A stretch of 64,000 nucleotides of DNA from JAFGUB01 sp050305515 (GCA_050305515.1 JBNLFL010000008.1:170308-234307); one strand, 5' to 3'. Counted from the first letter of the stretch, positions 1 through 9,993 are shown. Notes: generated from the letters alone by a model not told the origin. Numbers and translations are program-made.

Positions 1-756
1 GCGAAAGACTACATCCAGCTTGACAGTGTCTCTACCATTTATCAGTCTTTAAAAGATACAGTCAAAAAACCTCTTAAAATGATCCTGCTATACGGTCGTC
101 CCGGCACTGGCAAAAGTATGCTCCTTAATAAACTCTATCAGGATCTTTCAAAATATCAGAAGGTAGTTATATATCATACTCCATTGGTTGATGAAGTAGA
201 GTTCTTAAGATCACTTGCACGTGACATTTATGATGTCCACAGTGATAAAGAGCTCAACTTTACACGTTTCAATGAACTATCCAATCACTATAGATTTGAT
301 ACTGTTCCGCTTGTTTTACTTGATGAAGCGCAGCTTTATTCCTCCTCCCTAATGGAAAAGATTCGACTGCTTTCAGATTCAAGAAAAATCAAATTTGTGA
401 TAACACTGCACAAAACTGAAGAAGAAGACATCATCGCAAAAGAACATTTCCAGACACGAATTTGGGAAAGTATTGAGCTAAAAAACTCTTCCCATTCCGA
501 ACTTAAAATCTATATTCAAAAAAAATTGATGAAAGCCAACTGTTTTGATATTGCCAATATGTTTGATGACAAAAATTCAAAATTGATTCATACGATTACA
601 CATGGAAATTACCGAGATACCAATAAGCTCCTGTTTTCTTTGTTTCATATTCTTCACTGGTATGAAGACAATAAACCCAGCAAAGTTAATTATCAATATG
701 TTTCAAAAAAAATGATTGAAATGGCTGCAATCGACTCTGGATTCCTGCATGCGTAA
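1..756 (+). CDS. mshM: MshM/ExeA-like AAA ATPase, 5' end outside window
   Basis: The reading frame is open from base 1, so the start lies to the left; about 251 residues are visible. A Walker A motif (GRPGTGKS) follows the first ATG at 79, and a Walker B-like LLDEAQ lies about 85 residues later. This is the layout of the ExeA/GspA/MshM ATPases, cytoplasmic NTPases that help assemble secretin or MSHA-type pilus machines. Downstream genes match mshN, mshE and mshG in the order known from Vibrio MSHA loci, which supports MshM over a generic ExeA. Its stop overlaps the next gene by 8 nt, so it is probably translationally coupled. The first ATG at 79 is not the true start, because it sits directly before the P-loop and the family has residues in front. 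Confidence 0.8.
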   Translation, partial: AKDYIQLDSVSTIYQSLKDTVKKPLKMILLYGRPGTGKSMLLNKLYQDLSKYQKVVIYHTPLVDEVEFLRSLARDIYDVHSDKELNFTRFNELSNHYRFDTVPLVLLDEAQLYSSSLMEKIRLLSDSRKIKFVITLHKTEEEDIIAKEHFQTRIWESIELKNSSHSELKIYIQKKLMKANCFDIANMFDDKNSKLIHTITHGNYRDTNKLLFSLFHILHWYEDNKPSKVNYQYVSKKMIEMAAIDSGFLHA

Positions 757-1561
757 TGTGAACGAACTCGAACGCGCATGGATGCGTTACAAATTTCGTT
801 CCTATCTTCCAAAAGCTGCAGGTGCCCTCGTTGTGCTGACATTTCTTGTCATTGGTACCGTTTATATCTTCTCTGAAGATGAATACCCAGAGCAAACTGC
901 TGCAACAGCTTCCAAAAATACTTCTAAGACTGAGATTAAACAACTCGATACAGCAGTATCAACATTACCGGTAACACCTGTCAAAACATCGAAAGCTCCT
1001 GTGCCACCTTCTCCAGCAACACATGCAGAATCACCGGTGCAGCTCACACCTTCACTAGGCTTCATCGCATCTATGGACCAGGCACCCGCCAGTGAAACAA
1101 AGAACATAACATCAGCCCCTGTTGAACCACCCCCCAGTGCTTCAAAAGTTTTTGAAGCACTGGTACCTAAACCGAAAGAAACATCCAAAATACTAAGTCC
1201 TGATCCCATTGTGTCAGTTCCTGAAGAAACGTCGAAAATATCCATTGATATACATCAGGATGAAGAAGACATCAAAGAAGTAATAGCGCGATTCAAAGTC
1301 AACAAAAAACCAGCACTTAGCCTTTTTATCGCCAAACGCTACTACGCCATCGGTCGATATCGAGAATCTTACAACTATGCATTAATCACCAATGATATCG
1401 ATTCAGACATAGAAGAGAGTTGGCTCATCGCGGCGAAGTCTTTAGTAAAGATGAATGAAAAAGAGAAAGCAGTCAATCTGCTTACGCAATTTATCGATCG
1501 GACTTTCTCCGTACGTGCTAAAATGCTCCTGGGCCAGATTAACAACGGAACGCTTGAATGA
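749..1561 (+). CDS. mshN: MshN-like membrane-anchored TPR protein
   Basis: The 270-residue protein has a short basic cytoplasmic N-terminus, one membrane helix (about residues 22-41), a long Pro/Ser/Thr-rich linker and a helical C-terminal region that reads like TPR repeats (RYYAIGRYRESYNYALI and following). This is the MshN design, a bitopic inner membrane protein of MSHA pilus assembly. I take the ATG at 749 because it overlaps the upstream stop and puts the membrane helix close to the N-terminus; an in-frame ATG at 716 lies deeper in the previous gene. The low-complexity linker is poorly conserved in such proteins, so the name rests on topology, TPR-like tail and gene order. Confidence 0.65.
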   Translation: MRNVNELERAWMRYKFRSYLPKAAGALVVLTFLVIGTVYIFSEDEYPEQTAATASKNTSKTEIKQLDTAVSTLPVTPVKTSKAPVPPSPATHAESPVQLTPSLGFIASMDQAPASETKNITSAPVEPPPSASKVFEALVPKPKETSKILSPDPIVSVPEETSKISIDIHQDEEDIKEVIARFKVNKKPALSLFIAKRYYAIGRYRESYNYALITNDIDSDIEESWLIAAKSLVKMNEKEKAVNLLTQFIDRTFSVRAKMLLGQINNGTLE

Positions 1562-2103
1562 AGCATCTCATAACGATTCTACTTTTTTTTACTTTTGCAT
1601 ACTCAGATACAAAAACCGACTTATTACAACTTTATAATAATAAAGAGTATAAAGCTGCCTGTAAACTTGGTATGGACAATTACGGCGATTATACACGGGA
1701 CGAAGCATTCATTTCTCTCTATGCGTTTTCCTGTCTCAATGCCGATTATATCGACCGTCTTGCAGTTCCAATTTCTGCACTGAAATATTCAAAAGAAGCC
1801 CGAGCCAATGCCGCTTATTTTTCAACAGTCTTAATGCAAAAAAAGTTACTTTATCATGCGCTTATTGACGGCTATCCAATCGGTTCTCTTGTATTACCTA
1901 CAACAGATTTTGTCCTTTCGAAAGTTTTCGATCTCTACTGCCAAGATGTGCAAAAAAGTGAAAAAAATATTTTTGAGTATCAGGATCCCAAAAATCCAGA
2001 AATCAGCTATAGGCTTTATATAGAAAACCATCCCAGTTTGAAAAAAATGATTATTGAAGTCTATCATGATAAAATATTGGCTGAACGTCATCTTTATTGG
2101 TAG
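1558..2103 (+). CDS. Exported protein of unknown function in msh operon
   Basis: The 181-residue protein starts with a hydrophobic signal peptide (about residues 1-16, ending FAYSD) and has no motif I recognise. The start ATG overlaps the stop of the MshN-like gene by 4 nt (ATGA), and the mshE-like gene begins 12 nt downstream, so it is embedded in the pilus operon. The mature part is helical, with several Tyr and Cys residues. It occupies the place between mshN and mshE where Vibrio loci have no gene, so it may be a lineage-specific periplasmic pilus component. That role is inferred from position only. Confidence 0.75.
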   Translation: MKHLITILLFFTFAYSDTKTDLLQLYNNKEYKAACKLGMDNYGDYTRDEAFISLYAFSCLNADYIDRLAVPISALKYSKEARANAAYFSTVLMQKKLLYHALIDGYPIGSLVLPTTDFVLSKVFDLYCQDVQKSEKNIFEYQDPKNPEISYRLYIENHPSLKKMIIEVYHDKILAERHLYW

Positions 2104-2115
2104 TATTGAGGTTGC

Positions 2116-3852
2116 ATGGATAGAGTAACATTAGATCTTATTGCTAAAAACCATTTAACACAGCAGCAGGTAGAACGCCTTACTTCACGCGGCGTTGGAA
2201 ATGATACAGTTTTAGAAACACTGACAAAAATCGGTGCAGTTTCAGTCAACTTTGTTAAACGTTTCATTGTCGAGCAGATTCGTGCCGGCCGTTATGACAT
2301 TCATATCATCAAAAACTATCACTTTCTTGACGAGGGTGCCATCTTAGAGTATCTTGCTGAAGTCATGGAAATTCAGTTTGTTGACCTTGACTCAGTCGAT
2401 CTGGATTACCGTCTTTCAGAGCGTCTGCCTATCGTGCAGCTAAAAAAGAACAGTGCCATCCCTATTTCACAGGATGACATGTATGTCAATGTCGTTTTTT
2501 CTGATCCTCTTAATATACAGTTTCAGGAGGCAATTCAACGACTTTTTCCTAGAAAGCCCATTAGAGTACTGGTTGCAACCGAAAAACAGATTCAGGCATA
2601 CCTTTTTAAACTTGAGATCAAAGATAGCGTCAAAGAGCTTGTCACCAACATTCGCTCCGAACTAAACTCCATAGGCAGCCTTGAAGAGCAGCAGGAAGCC
2701 TCCTCTATTTTGCAGCTTATCGATGTCATACTCAAAGCCTGTATCAACGGACGCGCCAGTGACATCCATATTGAACCGACTGAAAAAAACTGTGTCGTTC
2801 GCGGACGTGTTGACGGAAAACTGGCTGAAATCTTTATTTTTGACAAAGACATCTACCCACCGCTTGCATCGCGTCTGAAGCTTCTCGCCAATCTGGATAT
2901 TGCCGAAAAACGCAAACCTCAAGATGGGCGTTTTTCCGCCAACGTCAAAGACAGAGAATTCGACTTCCGTATTTCTACCTTGCCAATTCTGTATGGCGAA
3001 TCTATTGTTATGCGTATTCTGGACAAAACCAAGGCTTTGATCAAACTTGAAGATGCCGGGATGGATGAAATCAGTTATCATAAACTTCATGCCGCACTGC
3101 AATCACCTTTTGGGATCATCCTGGTAACGGGACCTACCGGTAGCGGTAAAACCACCACACTTTATGGCGCATTGAACGAACTACGTTCTGTCGAAGAAAA
3201 AGTCATTACGGTTGAAGACCCGGTAGAGTACCGTATGAACCTGATTCAGCAAGTGCAGGTCAATGCAAAAGTCGGGCTCTCTTTTGCCGATGCCCTGCGC
3301 TCTATTTTGCGCCAGGACCCTGACAAAATCATGATCGGGGAAATTCGTGATCAGGAGACACTTGAAATTGCGATTAAAGCCGCTTTAACGGGTCACCTTG
3401 TCATTTCCACTCTGCATACAAATGATGCAGTGAGCGCGATTCCGCGTATGTCAGACATGGGTATTGAACCCTACCTCATAAGCGGTGCGCTTGTAGCAGT
3501 TCAGGCACAGCGTTTGGTTCGAAAGATCTGCGTACATTGTAAAAAAGAGACAACCATACCTAAAGTGCTGGAAGAAAAGTTTCACAAATACATTCCTGAA
3601 CACACCCAGTTCTATGAGGGAGCAGGATGCCGTGAATGCAATGGCAGCGGTTATATGGGACGAGAAATGATCAGTGAAGTCCTACCAATTTCAGAAGAAG
3701 TTTCAAGTCTAATCGCCAAAGGTGCTTCAAAGGATGAAATCATGGCTCAGGCAAACAAAGAAGGGTTCGTTGATATGTTCACGAACGGTATGAAAAAAGC
3801 TATCAGCGGTATTACAACCATTGATGAAATTCTCAGGGTGGCAAAAGGATGA
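2116..3852 (+). CDS. mshE: MshE/GspE-type pilus assembly ATPase
   Basis: A 578-residue hexameric motor ATPase of the type II secretion/type IV pilus family. A GspE-type N-terminal domain spans about residues 1-150. The Walker A GPTGSGKT is at 339-346, the Walker B region IMIGEIRD at 405-412, and the Asp box precedes the latter. A zinc site is formed by CxxC pairs at about 472/475 and 505/508. It powers pilin polymerisation at the inner membrane with the mshG-like protein, whose start overlaps its stop by 4 nt. In Vibrio, MshE binds c-di-GMP through an N-terminal RLGxxL...G motif; I do not see that motif cleanly in this N-terminus. Confidence 0.92.
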   Translation: MDRVTLDLIAKNHLTQQQVERLTSRGVGNDTVLETLTKIGAVSVNFVKRFIVEQIRAGRYDIHIIKNYHFLDEGAILEYLAEVMEIQFVDLDSVDLDYRLSERLPIVQLKKNSAIPISQDDMYVNVVFSDPLNIQFQEAIQRLFPRKPIRVLVATEKQIQAYLFKLEIKDSVKELVTNIRSELNSIGSLEEQQEASSILQLIDVILKACINGRASDIHIEPTEKNCVVRGRVDGKLAEIFIFDKDIYPPLASRLKLLANLDIAEKRKPQDGRFSANVKDREFDFRISTLPILYGESIVMRILDKTKALIKLEDAGMDEISYHKLHAALQSPFGIILVTGPTGSGKTTTLYGALNELRSVEEKVITVEDPVEYRMNLIQQVQVNAKVGLSFADALRSILRQDPDKIMIGEIRDQETLEIAIKAALTGHLVISTLHTNDAVSAIPRMSDMGIEPYLISGALVAVQAQRLVRKICVHCKKETTIPKVLEEKFHKYIPEHTQFYEGAGCRECNGSGYMGREMISEVLPISEEVSSLIAKGASKDEIMAQANKEGFVDMFTNGMKKAISGITTIDEILRVAKG

Positions 3853-5096
3853 AGTATTTTGAAGCAACAATCCTTGCAAAAGGAAAAAAATCCACACACG
3901 GGATCTATGCCGAAAGCAAAAAAGAGGCCAGTTATATCGCAAAAATCAAACTCAATGGTATGCTGCTTCGTATTGCCGAAGGTAAACCACCTCTTGAAGA
4001 TCAGCTAAAACGTTTTAAAGAAAATCTTTTTAAAAACAGTAAAAAGAAAAAGCTGAAACAGGATGCATTGATCGCTGCCATCCGACAACTTGCCGTTATG
4101 GCCAATGCCGGAATTTCCATTCATGATTCGCTTAAAGAGATTGCCGACGCGACAACTGATAAAAATCTGCAACAGATTCTAGAAAATATCGCAGACGATA
4201 TTAACTCGGGTCTCAGTATGTCACAGTCGATGGAAAACTTCCGTTTTCAGCTGGGCAATCTCACTTTGGCAATGGTGGAACTCGGTGAAAAAACCGGTAA
4301 CATGGCGGAATCACTGCATAAACTTGCTGATATGCTCGAAGAGATTCGTCGCAATATCATCAAATTTAAAAAAGCAATGGCTTATCCACGTAACGTCATG
4401 ATTGCCATGGCCGTTGCCTTTACCATTTTGATCTCTTATGTTGTTCCGAAGTTCAAAGCCATTTTCGACAAATTCAACGCAGAGCTTCCGATACCGACAA
4501 AAATTCTGCTTTTTCTCGAACACCTGTTTAATACCTATGGTCTTTATGTTCTGATGGGTCTGATTCTCTTCTTCCTTATTGCGAGATACATGATCAACCA
4601 TTACACCAATGTACGTTATCGGTGGCACCAGTTTCAGCTTAAAACCTATCTGATCAAGAATATTGTCATGTTTGCGACGCTTAGCCGATTTACCCTTGTT
4701 TTTTCTGAGCTGGTACGTGCCGGTATTCCTATTGCCGAAGCACTCGAAACTGCGATTGCCATGACGGACAGTCTACCGTTGAAAGAGCGCCTGCTCAGCG
4801 TTCGTGGTACCGTTGAAAAGGGAGGAAGTCTCAGTAACGGTCTGCAAGATACCGGCCTCTTTGAAAATATGATCATTCAGATGGTCAGTGCCGGAGAATC
4901 AAGTGGTCAACTAGATGCAATGCTTGATAAAGTCAATGACTATTACAAAATGCGTTTCGATGCGATTATCGACGGCCTCTCCGAAGCAGTTGAGCCGATC
5001 ATGCTCTTCGTTATTGCGAGTTTGGTACTGCTGCTTGCACTCGGTATTTTCATGCCTATGTGGGATCTTGGACAAGCGGTCAAAGGCGCCCACTAA
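3849..5096 (+). CDS. mshG: MshG/GspF-type inner membrane platform protein
   Basis: The 415-residue protein has the duplicated GspF domain plan: a cytoplasmic N-terminal part, a first T2SSF helical bundle (about 70-190) ending in a membrane helix, two further hydrophobic segments around 205-250, a second bundle and a final helix near 380-405. These proteins form the platform against which the GspE/MshE ATPase works. The start overlaps the ATPase stop (ATGA). It is the last gene of the operon; the next gene converges on it from the other strand. Confidence 0.92.
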   Translation: MKYFEATILAKGKKSTHGIYAESKKEASYIAKIKLNGMLLRIAEGKPPLEDQLKRFKENLFKNSKKKKLKQDALIAAIRQLAVMANAGISIHDSLKEIADATTDKNLQQILENIADDINSGLSMSQSMENFRFQLGNLTLAMVELGEKTGNMAESLHKLADMLEEIRRNIIKFKKAMAYPRNVMIAMAVAFTILISYVVPKFKAIFDKFNAELPIPTKILLFLEHLFNTYGLYVLMGLILFFLIARYMINHYTNVRYRWHQFQLKTYLIKNIVMFATLSRFTLVFSELVRAGIPIAEALETAIAMTDSLPLKERLLSVRGTVEKGGSLSNGLQDTGLFENMIIQMVSAGESSGQLDAMLDKVNDYYKMRFDAIIDGLSEAVEPIMLFVIASLVLLLALGIFMPMWDLGQAVKGAH

Positions 5097-5097
5097 T

Positions 5098-5124
5098 AAA
5101 AAATACCGGGCTTTTGTCCGGCAT
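5098..5124 (-). terminator. Rho-independent terminator of the helicase gene
   Basis: Read on the minus strand, a 7-bp stem (ATGCCGG pairing with CCGGTAT, one G-U) closes around an 8-nt loop and is followed by six Ts (plus-strand A-run at 5098-5103). It starts at the helicase stop codon. The plus-strand reading lacks a T-run, so it mainly serves the minus-strand gene. Confidence 0.75.
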
Positions 5125-7196
5125 TAATCTTCTTTCTCTTTTGCCACCATCATCGCATAGGTTTCATCTTTGGGAATCAATCCCGCTTCATACAAAAACT
5201 GAGATGGGATGAAATCGCTCTTTTTGATCTTGTCATATTTGGCAAAACTGAGGTATAAAATATCTTTGGCGCGTGTCACAGCCACGTAAAACAGGCGTCG
5301 TTCTTCATCCAGACTTCCTCCGCGGCTCATCAGCTTTCGGTTTGGGAAGCGTCCGTCCATCAGATCAATCACATAGACCTCTTCATATTCAAGCCCTTTG
5401 GATGCATGAATACTCAGAAGATGGACCCCCTCTCCCTGTGTCAGATCCTGAGAGCCCAGAATCATCGCATTTAAAAAACGCTCATGCTCTTTATAAGGTT
5501 TTGCCAGTTCTATCAGCACCTTCTCTTTACGGCGTATCCGTTCTATGGCACTTGTTTTGAGTGCCTCGTCAATACTGCCGTTTTCAAGCTGCCCACGTTT
5601 TGTACCCAGATGTTCTACAATACTTCCGTAAAATCCTGACTCCGCAATACGGTCTATGACATTCCTTGGCTGCTTGATTCCCCGAAGTTTTCGGAACAGT
5701 ACATAAAATTCATGCAGATAATGCGCTCCGTCTTTGGTCAGCTTCGGATGCTTCAAAATCGGATTTTTCATGAATGAAGGCTCAAACTTCAACATCGCAA
5801 AACGTCCGGCAGAGCCAAGTTCCGCAAAATCATCAAAAAGCCCAAGCTGATGATTCAGGCGACGTTTTTCAAACGGATTCGTAATCTTGTGATCCGGATG
5901 GTATAAACCCTCCAGCAGTGAACCGTTCCCGAGTCGCTGCAAGGCAATGAAAAGCTCTTTTGCAACAGCACTGCCAATTCCCTTGGCATACTCAAACAGA
6001 TGAATAAAGGCCATCATATCGTTCTCATTCACCAAAAGCGTATAGATATCCAGCAGGGCCTTGACCTCTTTGGCATCAAAGAAACTTACCCCGCCGCGTC
6101 TTCGGCACGCGATGCCACGTTCGCGAAGTGCCGCTTCAATACCGTCAGCAGATGCGTTGTTACGAAATATCACGGCTATCTCGTCAGGATTTGTTTTGGA
6201 ACCGGCTATCAGCTGCGCAATACCGTGATACTGATCAAACAGCTCTTCATACATCAACAGCTTGGGCGTCAATGCCTCATGGGTTCGTGTCACTTCAAGT
6301 GATTTCGGATAAATACGCTCATTATAGGAAATCACTTTATTGGCCAAAGAGAGAATCGGCACAGTTGAGCGATAGTTCTTTACCAGAGTATGAATCGCAG
6401 CATCGGGAAACTTCTGCACAAAAGATCCGATTATGCTGATGTCGGCACCATTGAAAGCATAGATGCTCTGATCATAATCTCCGACACAAAAGAGCGAACC
6501 CGGTCGCATCGCATCAATCAGGGTTCCCTGTAGGGCATTGGTATCCTGATACTCATCCACCAGAACTTCCCGGTAGCCAAGATCCATAGCAGTACACAAC
6601 AGGCGCATCTGTAGCAGCAGATCATTAAAGTTAAGAAAACCGTAAAGCTTTTTCAGCGACTCGAATTCATCGATAATGTCCGCATAAATCATGGCAAAGA
6701 TGGTATGCTCGGATTGCTTACATGTAATCCACGCTTCAAAATCCTGCGTCATCTCGGTATTTTGATAAAACGAATAAAGATCATACAGGTAATTCGCACC
6801 ATAGGGCTGCGTCTCTTCACGCAAGTGATCAAATGAGCGTTTTTCGTAGACGCTGCGAAAGAGCGTCTTGAGTTCACGCTGCTGCTTGAGCACGACTTTG
6901 CCGTTTTGGCGTTTGAGCCAGCGGTAGCTCACCGCATGAAAGGTTCCGGCATCGATCTTTGAAGCAATCTCTTTACCGAAATAGACGGCAATACGTTCGA
7001 CCATCTCCTGCGCCGCCTTATTGGTAAAAGTCAGCAGCAGAATCTCTTCGGCCCGGATACCCTGATGAAGCAGATGTGCAATACGGCCGACAATCGTAGA
7101 GGTTTTCCCGGTTCCGGCCGAAGCAATGATAAGATTATGGCCTGCAGGAGCGGTTGCCGCATTAAGCTGTTCGCTGTTTAGTCGTGAAAGCGGCAC
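5124..7196 (-). CDS. UvrD/Rep family superfamily 1 DNA helicase
   Basis: A 690-residue 3'-5' helicase. Motif I ASAGTGKT is at residues 25-32, followed by motif II (LVDEYQDTN), motif III (DYDQSIYAFNGAD), the NYRST motif IV region, motif V (LSIHASKGLEYEEVYVIDL) and motif VI (EERRLFYVAVTRAK). Length and motifs fit Rep/PcrA/UvrD enzymes acting in repair and replication restart. The start is a GTG at 7194-7196; no ATG fits ahead of motif I. It contains one TTACATGTAA (6718), and a second copy lies 12 nt upstream of its start. Confidence 0.92.
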   Translation of the reverse strand: MPLSRLNSEQLNAATAPAGHNLIIASAGTGKTSTIVGRIAHLLHQGIRAEEILLLTFTNKAAQEMVERIAVYFGKEIASKIDAGTFHAVSYRWLKRQNGKVVLKQQRELKTLFRSVYEKRSFDHLREETQPYGANYLYDLYSFYQNTEMTQDFEAWITCKQSEHTIFAMIYADIIDEFESLKKLYGFLNFNDLLLQMRLLCTAMDLGYREVLVDEYQDTNALQGTLIDAMRPGSLFCVGDYDQSIYAFNGADISIIGSFVQKFPDAAIHTLVKNYRSTVPILSLANKVISYNERIYPKSLEVTRTHEALTPKLLMYEELFDQYHGIAQLIAGSKTNPDEIAVIFRNNASADGIEAALRERGIACRRRGGVSFFDAKEVKALLDIYTLLVNENDMMAFIHLFEYAKGIGSAVAKELFIALQRLGNGSLLEGLYHPDHKITNPFEKRRLNHQLGLFDDFAELGSAGRFAMLKFEPSFMKNPILKHPKLTKDGAHYLHEFYVLFRKLRGIKQPRNVIDRIAESGFYGSIVEHLGTKRGQLENGSIDEALKTSAIERIRRKEKVLIELAKPYKEHERFLNAMILGSQDLTQGEGVHLLSIHASKGLEYEEVYVIDLMDGRFPNRKLMSRGGSLDEERRLFYVAVTRAKDILYLSFAKYDKIKKSDFIPSQFLYEAGLIPKDETYAMMVAKEKED

Positions 7197-7207
7197 GTTA
7201 AAGGTCT

Positions 7208-7217
7208 TTACATGTAA
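7208..7217. repeat. TTACATGTAA palindrome, divergent intergenic copy
   Basis: This is one of 23 exact copies of a 10-bp palindrome in the window. It lies between the divergent helicase and valS starts, 11 bases from the helicase start codon. Confidence 0.9.
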
Positions 7218-7247
7218 TCATTAACGCGGATTTTACATCCCCTTAGC

Positions 7248-7253
7248 TATAAT
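7248..7253 (+). promoter_or_regulatory. Candidate -10 box for valS
   Basis: A perfect TATAAT lies 34 nt before the valS ATG, preceded by a T-rich stretch. No convincing -35 box is present, which is usual for sigma-70 promoters of Campylobacterota. Confidence 0.55.
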
Positions 7254-7287
7254 CCGCCTAATTTTTTGCCCTAAAAAGGTCCTATTG

Positions 7288-9906
7288 ATGTCTAAAACCA
7301 CCTACGATCCCAAATCGGTCGAGACCGCCTACTACAAGCTCTGGGAAGAGCGCGGTTACTTTGAGATTGAAGGCAACCGTGCCATCCAGCAAGACGGCAA
7401 ACATTTTGCCATCATGCTCCCGCCTCCCAACGTTACCGGAAGCCTGCACATCGGTCATGCTCTCAACCATACCCTTATTGATATTATCACCCGTTTCAAA
7501 CGCATGGACGGCTACAAAACCCTCTGGCAGCCCGGAACCGACCATGCCGGAATCGCCACGCAAAATGTCGTGGAAAAACAGCTGCTTGCCGAAGGCACAA
7601 CCAAAGAGGCACTCGGCCGGGAAGCATTTTTGGAGCGTGTCTGGAAATGGAAAGCCCACAGCGGCGGCACCATTGTCGGTCAAATGCGCAAAATCGGAGT
7701 CTCTCCGGCATGGAGCCGGGAACGTTTTACGATGGATGAGGGTCTCAAAAGCTCCGTTCGTGAAGCATTTGTGCATCTCTACAACCAAGGCATCATCGTC
7801 CGCGGTAACTACATGGTCAACTGGTGTACCCATGACGGTGCTCTTTCTGACATTGAAGTCGAATATGAAGAGAAACAGGGTAATTTTTATCATATTCACT
7901 ACCCTCTCACGGACGGCAGCGGCCGCATTACAGTCGCCACAACCCGTCCCGAAACCTATTTCGGGGACACTGCCGTTATGGTGCACCCCGATGACACACG
8001 CTATACCCATCTCATCGGTAAAACCGTACGCCTGCCGCTGAGCGATCGTGACATTCCCATTATTGCCGACAGCCATGTCGATATGGAGTTTGGAACCGGT
8101 ATGGTTAAAGTCACCCCGGCTCATGACCCCAACGACTACGAAGTGGGCAAACGCCACGATCTGGAGTTCATCACCGTCTTTGATGAACAAGGCATCCTCA
8201 ACGACTACGCCGGTGAGTTCAAGGGTCTGGAGCGTATGGAAGCCCGAGCGGTCATTGTCAAGCGCCTTGAAGAAGAAGGTTTCGTCGAGAAAATCGAGCC
8301 CCATACCCATCAGGTAGGCACCTGCTACCGCTGCCATAACATTGTCGAGCCCTATATCTCCAGACAGTGGTTTGTCCGCAGCGAAGTGGCCAAAAGGTCT
8401 ATCGAGAAAACCAATGCCGGCGAAGCGCAGTTTTTCCCGCCGCACTGGATCAACAGCTACAACGCCTGGATGGGCGAACTGCGTGACTGGTGTATTTCGC
8501 GCCAGCTCTGGTGGGGACACCGAATTCCCGTTTTCTACTGCGACGACTGCGGCCATGAGTGGGCCTCGCAGGATGAAGAACCCACACAGTGTCCCAAATG
8601 TGCATCAAAAGCCTTCACACAGGACCCTGATGTTCTTGACACCTGGTTCTCATCGGCACTCTGGCCCTTCTCGACGTTGGGCTGGGGCAATGGCGACAGC
8701 GAGAACGACAAACTTTATAAAAGCAGCGACTTGGCGGAGTTTTACCCTAACACGCTGATGATCACGGGCTTTGATATCCTCTTTTTCTGGGTAGCGCGTA
8801 TGATGATGATGGGCGAAACCTTTATGGGCGAACTGCCGTTCAAACACATCTACCTACACGCACTCGTTCGCGATGAACATGGTCAGAAAATGTCCAAATC
8901 CCGCGGCAACGTTATCGATCCGCTCGATATGGTCGAAAAGTACAGTGCCGATGCCCTGCGCTTCACTCTGGCGGTACTTGCGGTGCAAGGTCGTGACATC
9001 CGCCTCAGCACTGACAAGCTTGAACAGAGCCGCAACTTCACCAACAAGCTCTTCAACGCCGGAAAATATCTGCTCATGAATGCCGAACAGTTCCCGGATC
9101 TGACCAGCTTCTGTGTGGAAACGCCTCTGGGTAAATATATGCTCTCGCGTCTCAACGTCGCCACGAAAGAGGTACGCGATGCCATCGAATCGTACCGCTT
9201 TAACGATGCCGCTACCATTCTCTACCGCTATTTGTGGACAGAGTTCTGCGACTGGGGTATCGAACTTTCAAAGGCTTCCAAAGAGTCCATCATCGAGCTC
9301 GGTGCCATTTTCAAAGAGTCCATGAAACTTCTGCATCCTTTTATGCCGTTCATCACCGAGTTTCTCTATCATGAGCTCTCGGCAACCGAGCTTGAAAGCG
9401 GTGACTCCATCATGATCATGCCGTTTCCGACCAAGACCAAGCGCCGTGACAAAGAGGAAGCGCTTTTTGACGTTATCAAAGATGCCATTGTCTCGATCCG
9501 CCGTGCCAAAACACTGGTCGATCTGGGCAATCAGAAAATCGAGTCGGCCTACGTCAAAGCTTCCGGAGTCGATGAAGCACTGGCAAAACCGTTTATCGAG
9601 CGTCTTGCCAAAGTCGAGAACGTCAGTTTCACCACCGACAAAATCGATAACGCCGTCAGTGATATCGGCGAGTTTGTTGAAGTGTACCTGCCTACCGGTT
9701 CCATCGACCTTTCTCCAATCATTGCACGTCTTAGCAAACAGCTCGAAAAGACCGAGAAAGAAATTGCCAAAATGTCAGGCATGCTGGGCAACGAACGCTT
9801 TATAGCCAATGCCCAGACAGAAGTTGTTGAGAAAGCGCGTGCCGATCTGGCTGATGCACAAAGTCGTGCCGATGCAATCGGTGCACAACTTAATGCGCTA
9901 CGCTGA
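7288..9906 (+). CDS. valS: Valyl-tRNA synthetase
   Basis: An 872-residue class I aminoacyl-tRNA synthetase that charges tRNA-Val. The HIGH motif is at residues 54-57 after PPPNVTGSL, and KMSKS is at 534-538. The editing domain motif region TTRPET is present. A Cys-rich zinc knuckle (CDDCGHEW...CPKC) lies near residue 415-440, and the C-terminus is a Lys/Glu/Ala-rich coiled coil typical of ValRS. The start is the ATG at 7288 behind an AAGG ribosome site; a TTG codon directly before it is in frame but unlikely. A one-mismatch copy of the window palindrome (TTACATGTAG) follows the stop. Confidence 0.97.
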   Translation: MSKTTYDPKSVETAYYKLWEERGYFEIEGNRAIQQDGKHFAIMLPPPNVTGSLHIGHALNHTLIDIITRFKRMDGYKTLWQPGTDHAGIATQNVVEKQLLAEGTTKEALGREAFLERVWKWKAHSGGTIVGQMRKIGVSPAWSRERFTMDEGLKSSVREAFVHLYNQGIIVRGNYMVNWCTHDGALSDIEVEYEEKQGNFYHIHYPLTDGSGRITVATTRPETYFGDTAVMVHPDDTRYTHLIGKTVRLPLSDRDIPIIADSHVDMEFGTGMVKVTPAHDPNDYEVGKRHDLEFITVFDEQGILNDYAGEFKGLERMEARAVIVKRLEEEGFVEKIEPHTHQVGTCYRCHNIVEPYISRQWFVRSEVAKRSIEKTNAGEAQFFPPHWINSYNAWMGELRDWCISRQLWWGHRIPVFYCDDCGHEWASQDEEPTQCPKCASKAFTQDPDVLDTWFSSALWPFSTLGWGNGDSENDKLYKSSDLAEFYPNTLMITGFDILFFWVARMMMMGETFMGELPFKHIYLHALVRDEHGQKMSKSRGNVIDPLDMVEKYSADALRFTLAVLAVQGRDIRLSTDKLEQSRNFTNKLFNAGKYLLMNAEQFPDLTSFCVETPLGKYMLSRLNVATKEVRDAIESYRFNDAATILYRYLWTEFCDWGIELSKASKESIIELGAIFKESMKLLHPFMPFITEFLYHELSATELESGDSIMIMPFPTKTKRRDKEEALFDVIKDAIVSIRRAKTLVDLGNQKIESAYVKASGVDEALAKPFIERLAKVENVSFTTDKIDNAVSDIGEFVEVYLPTGSIDLSPIIARLSKQLEKTEKEIAKMSGMLGNERFIANAQTEVVEKARADLADAQSRADAIGAQLNALR

Positions 9907-9993
9907 TTACATGTAGCGCAGCTCTTTCATAGATTCAGCAAAAAATTTTAGTGTAACGGCAACCAAGGTATCATTGCCGCGCGTAGAATCATC

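Noticed and set aside
7282..8556. A 424-residue minus-strand reading frame opposite valS
   Set aside because: It lies fully within valS, and the valS frame carries all catalytic motifs. The opposite frame has no ribosome site or recognisable domain and follows from the codon use of valS.
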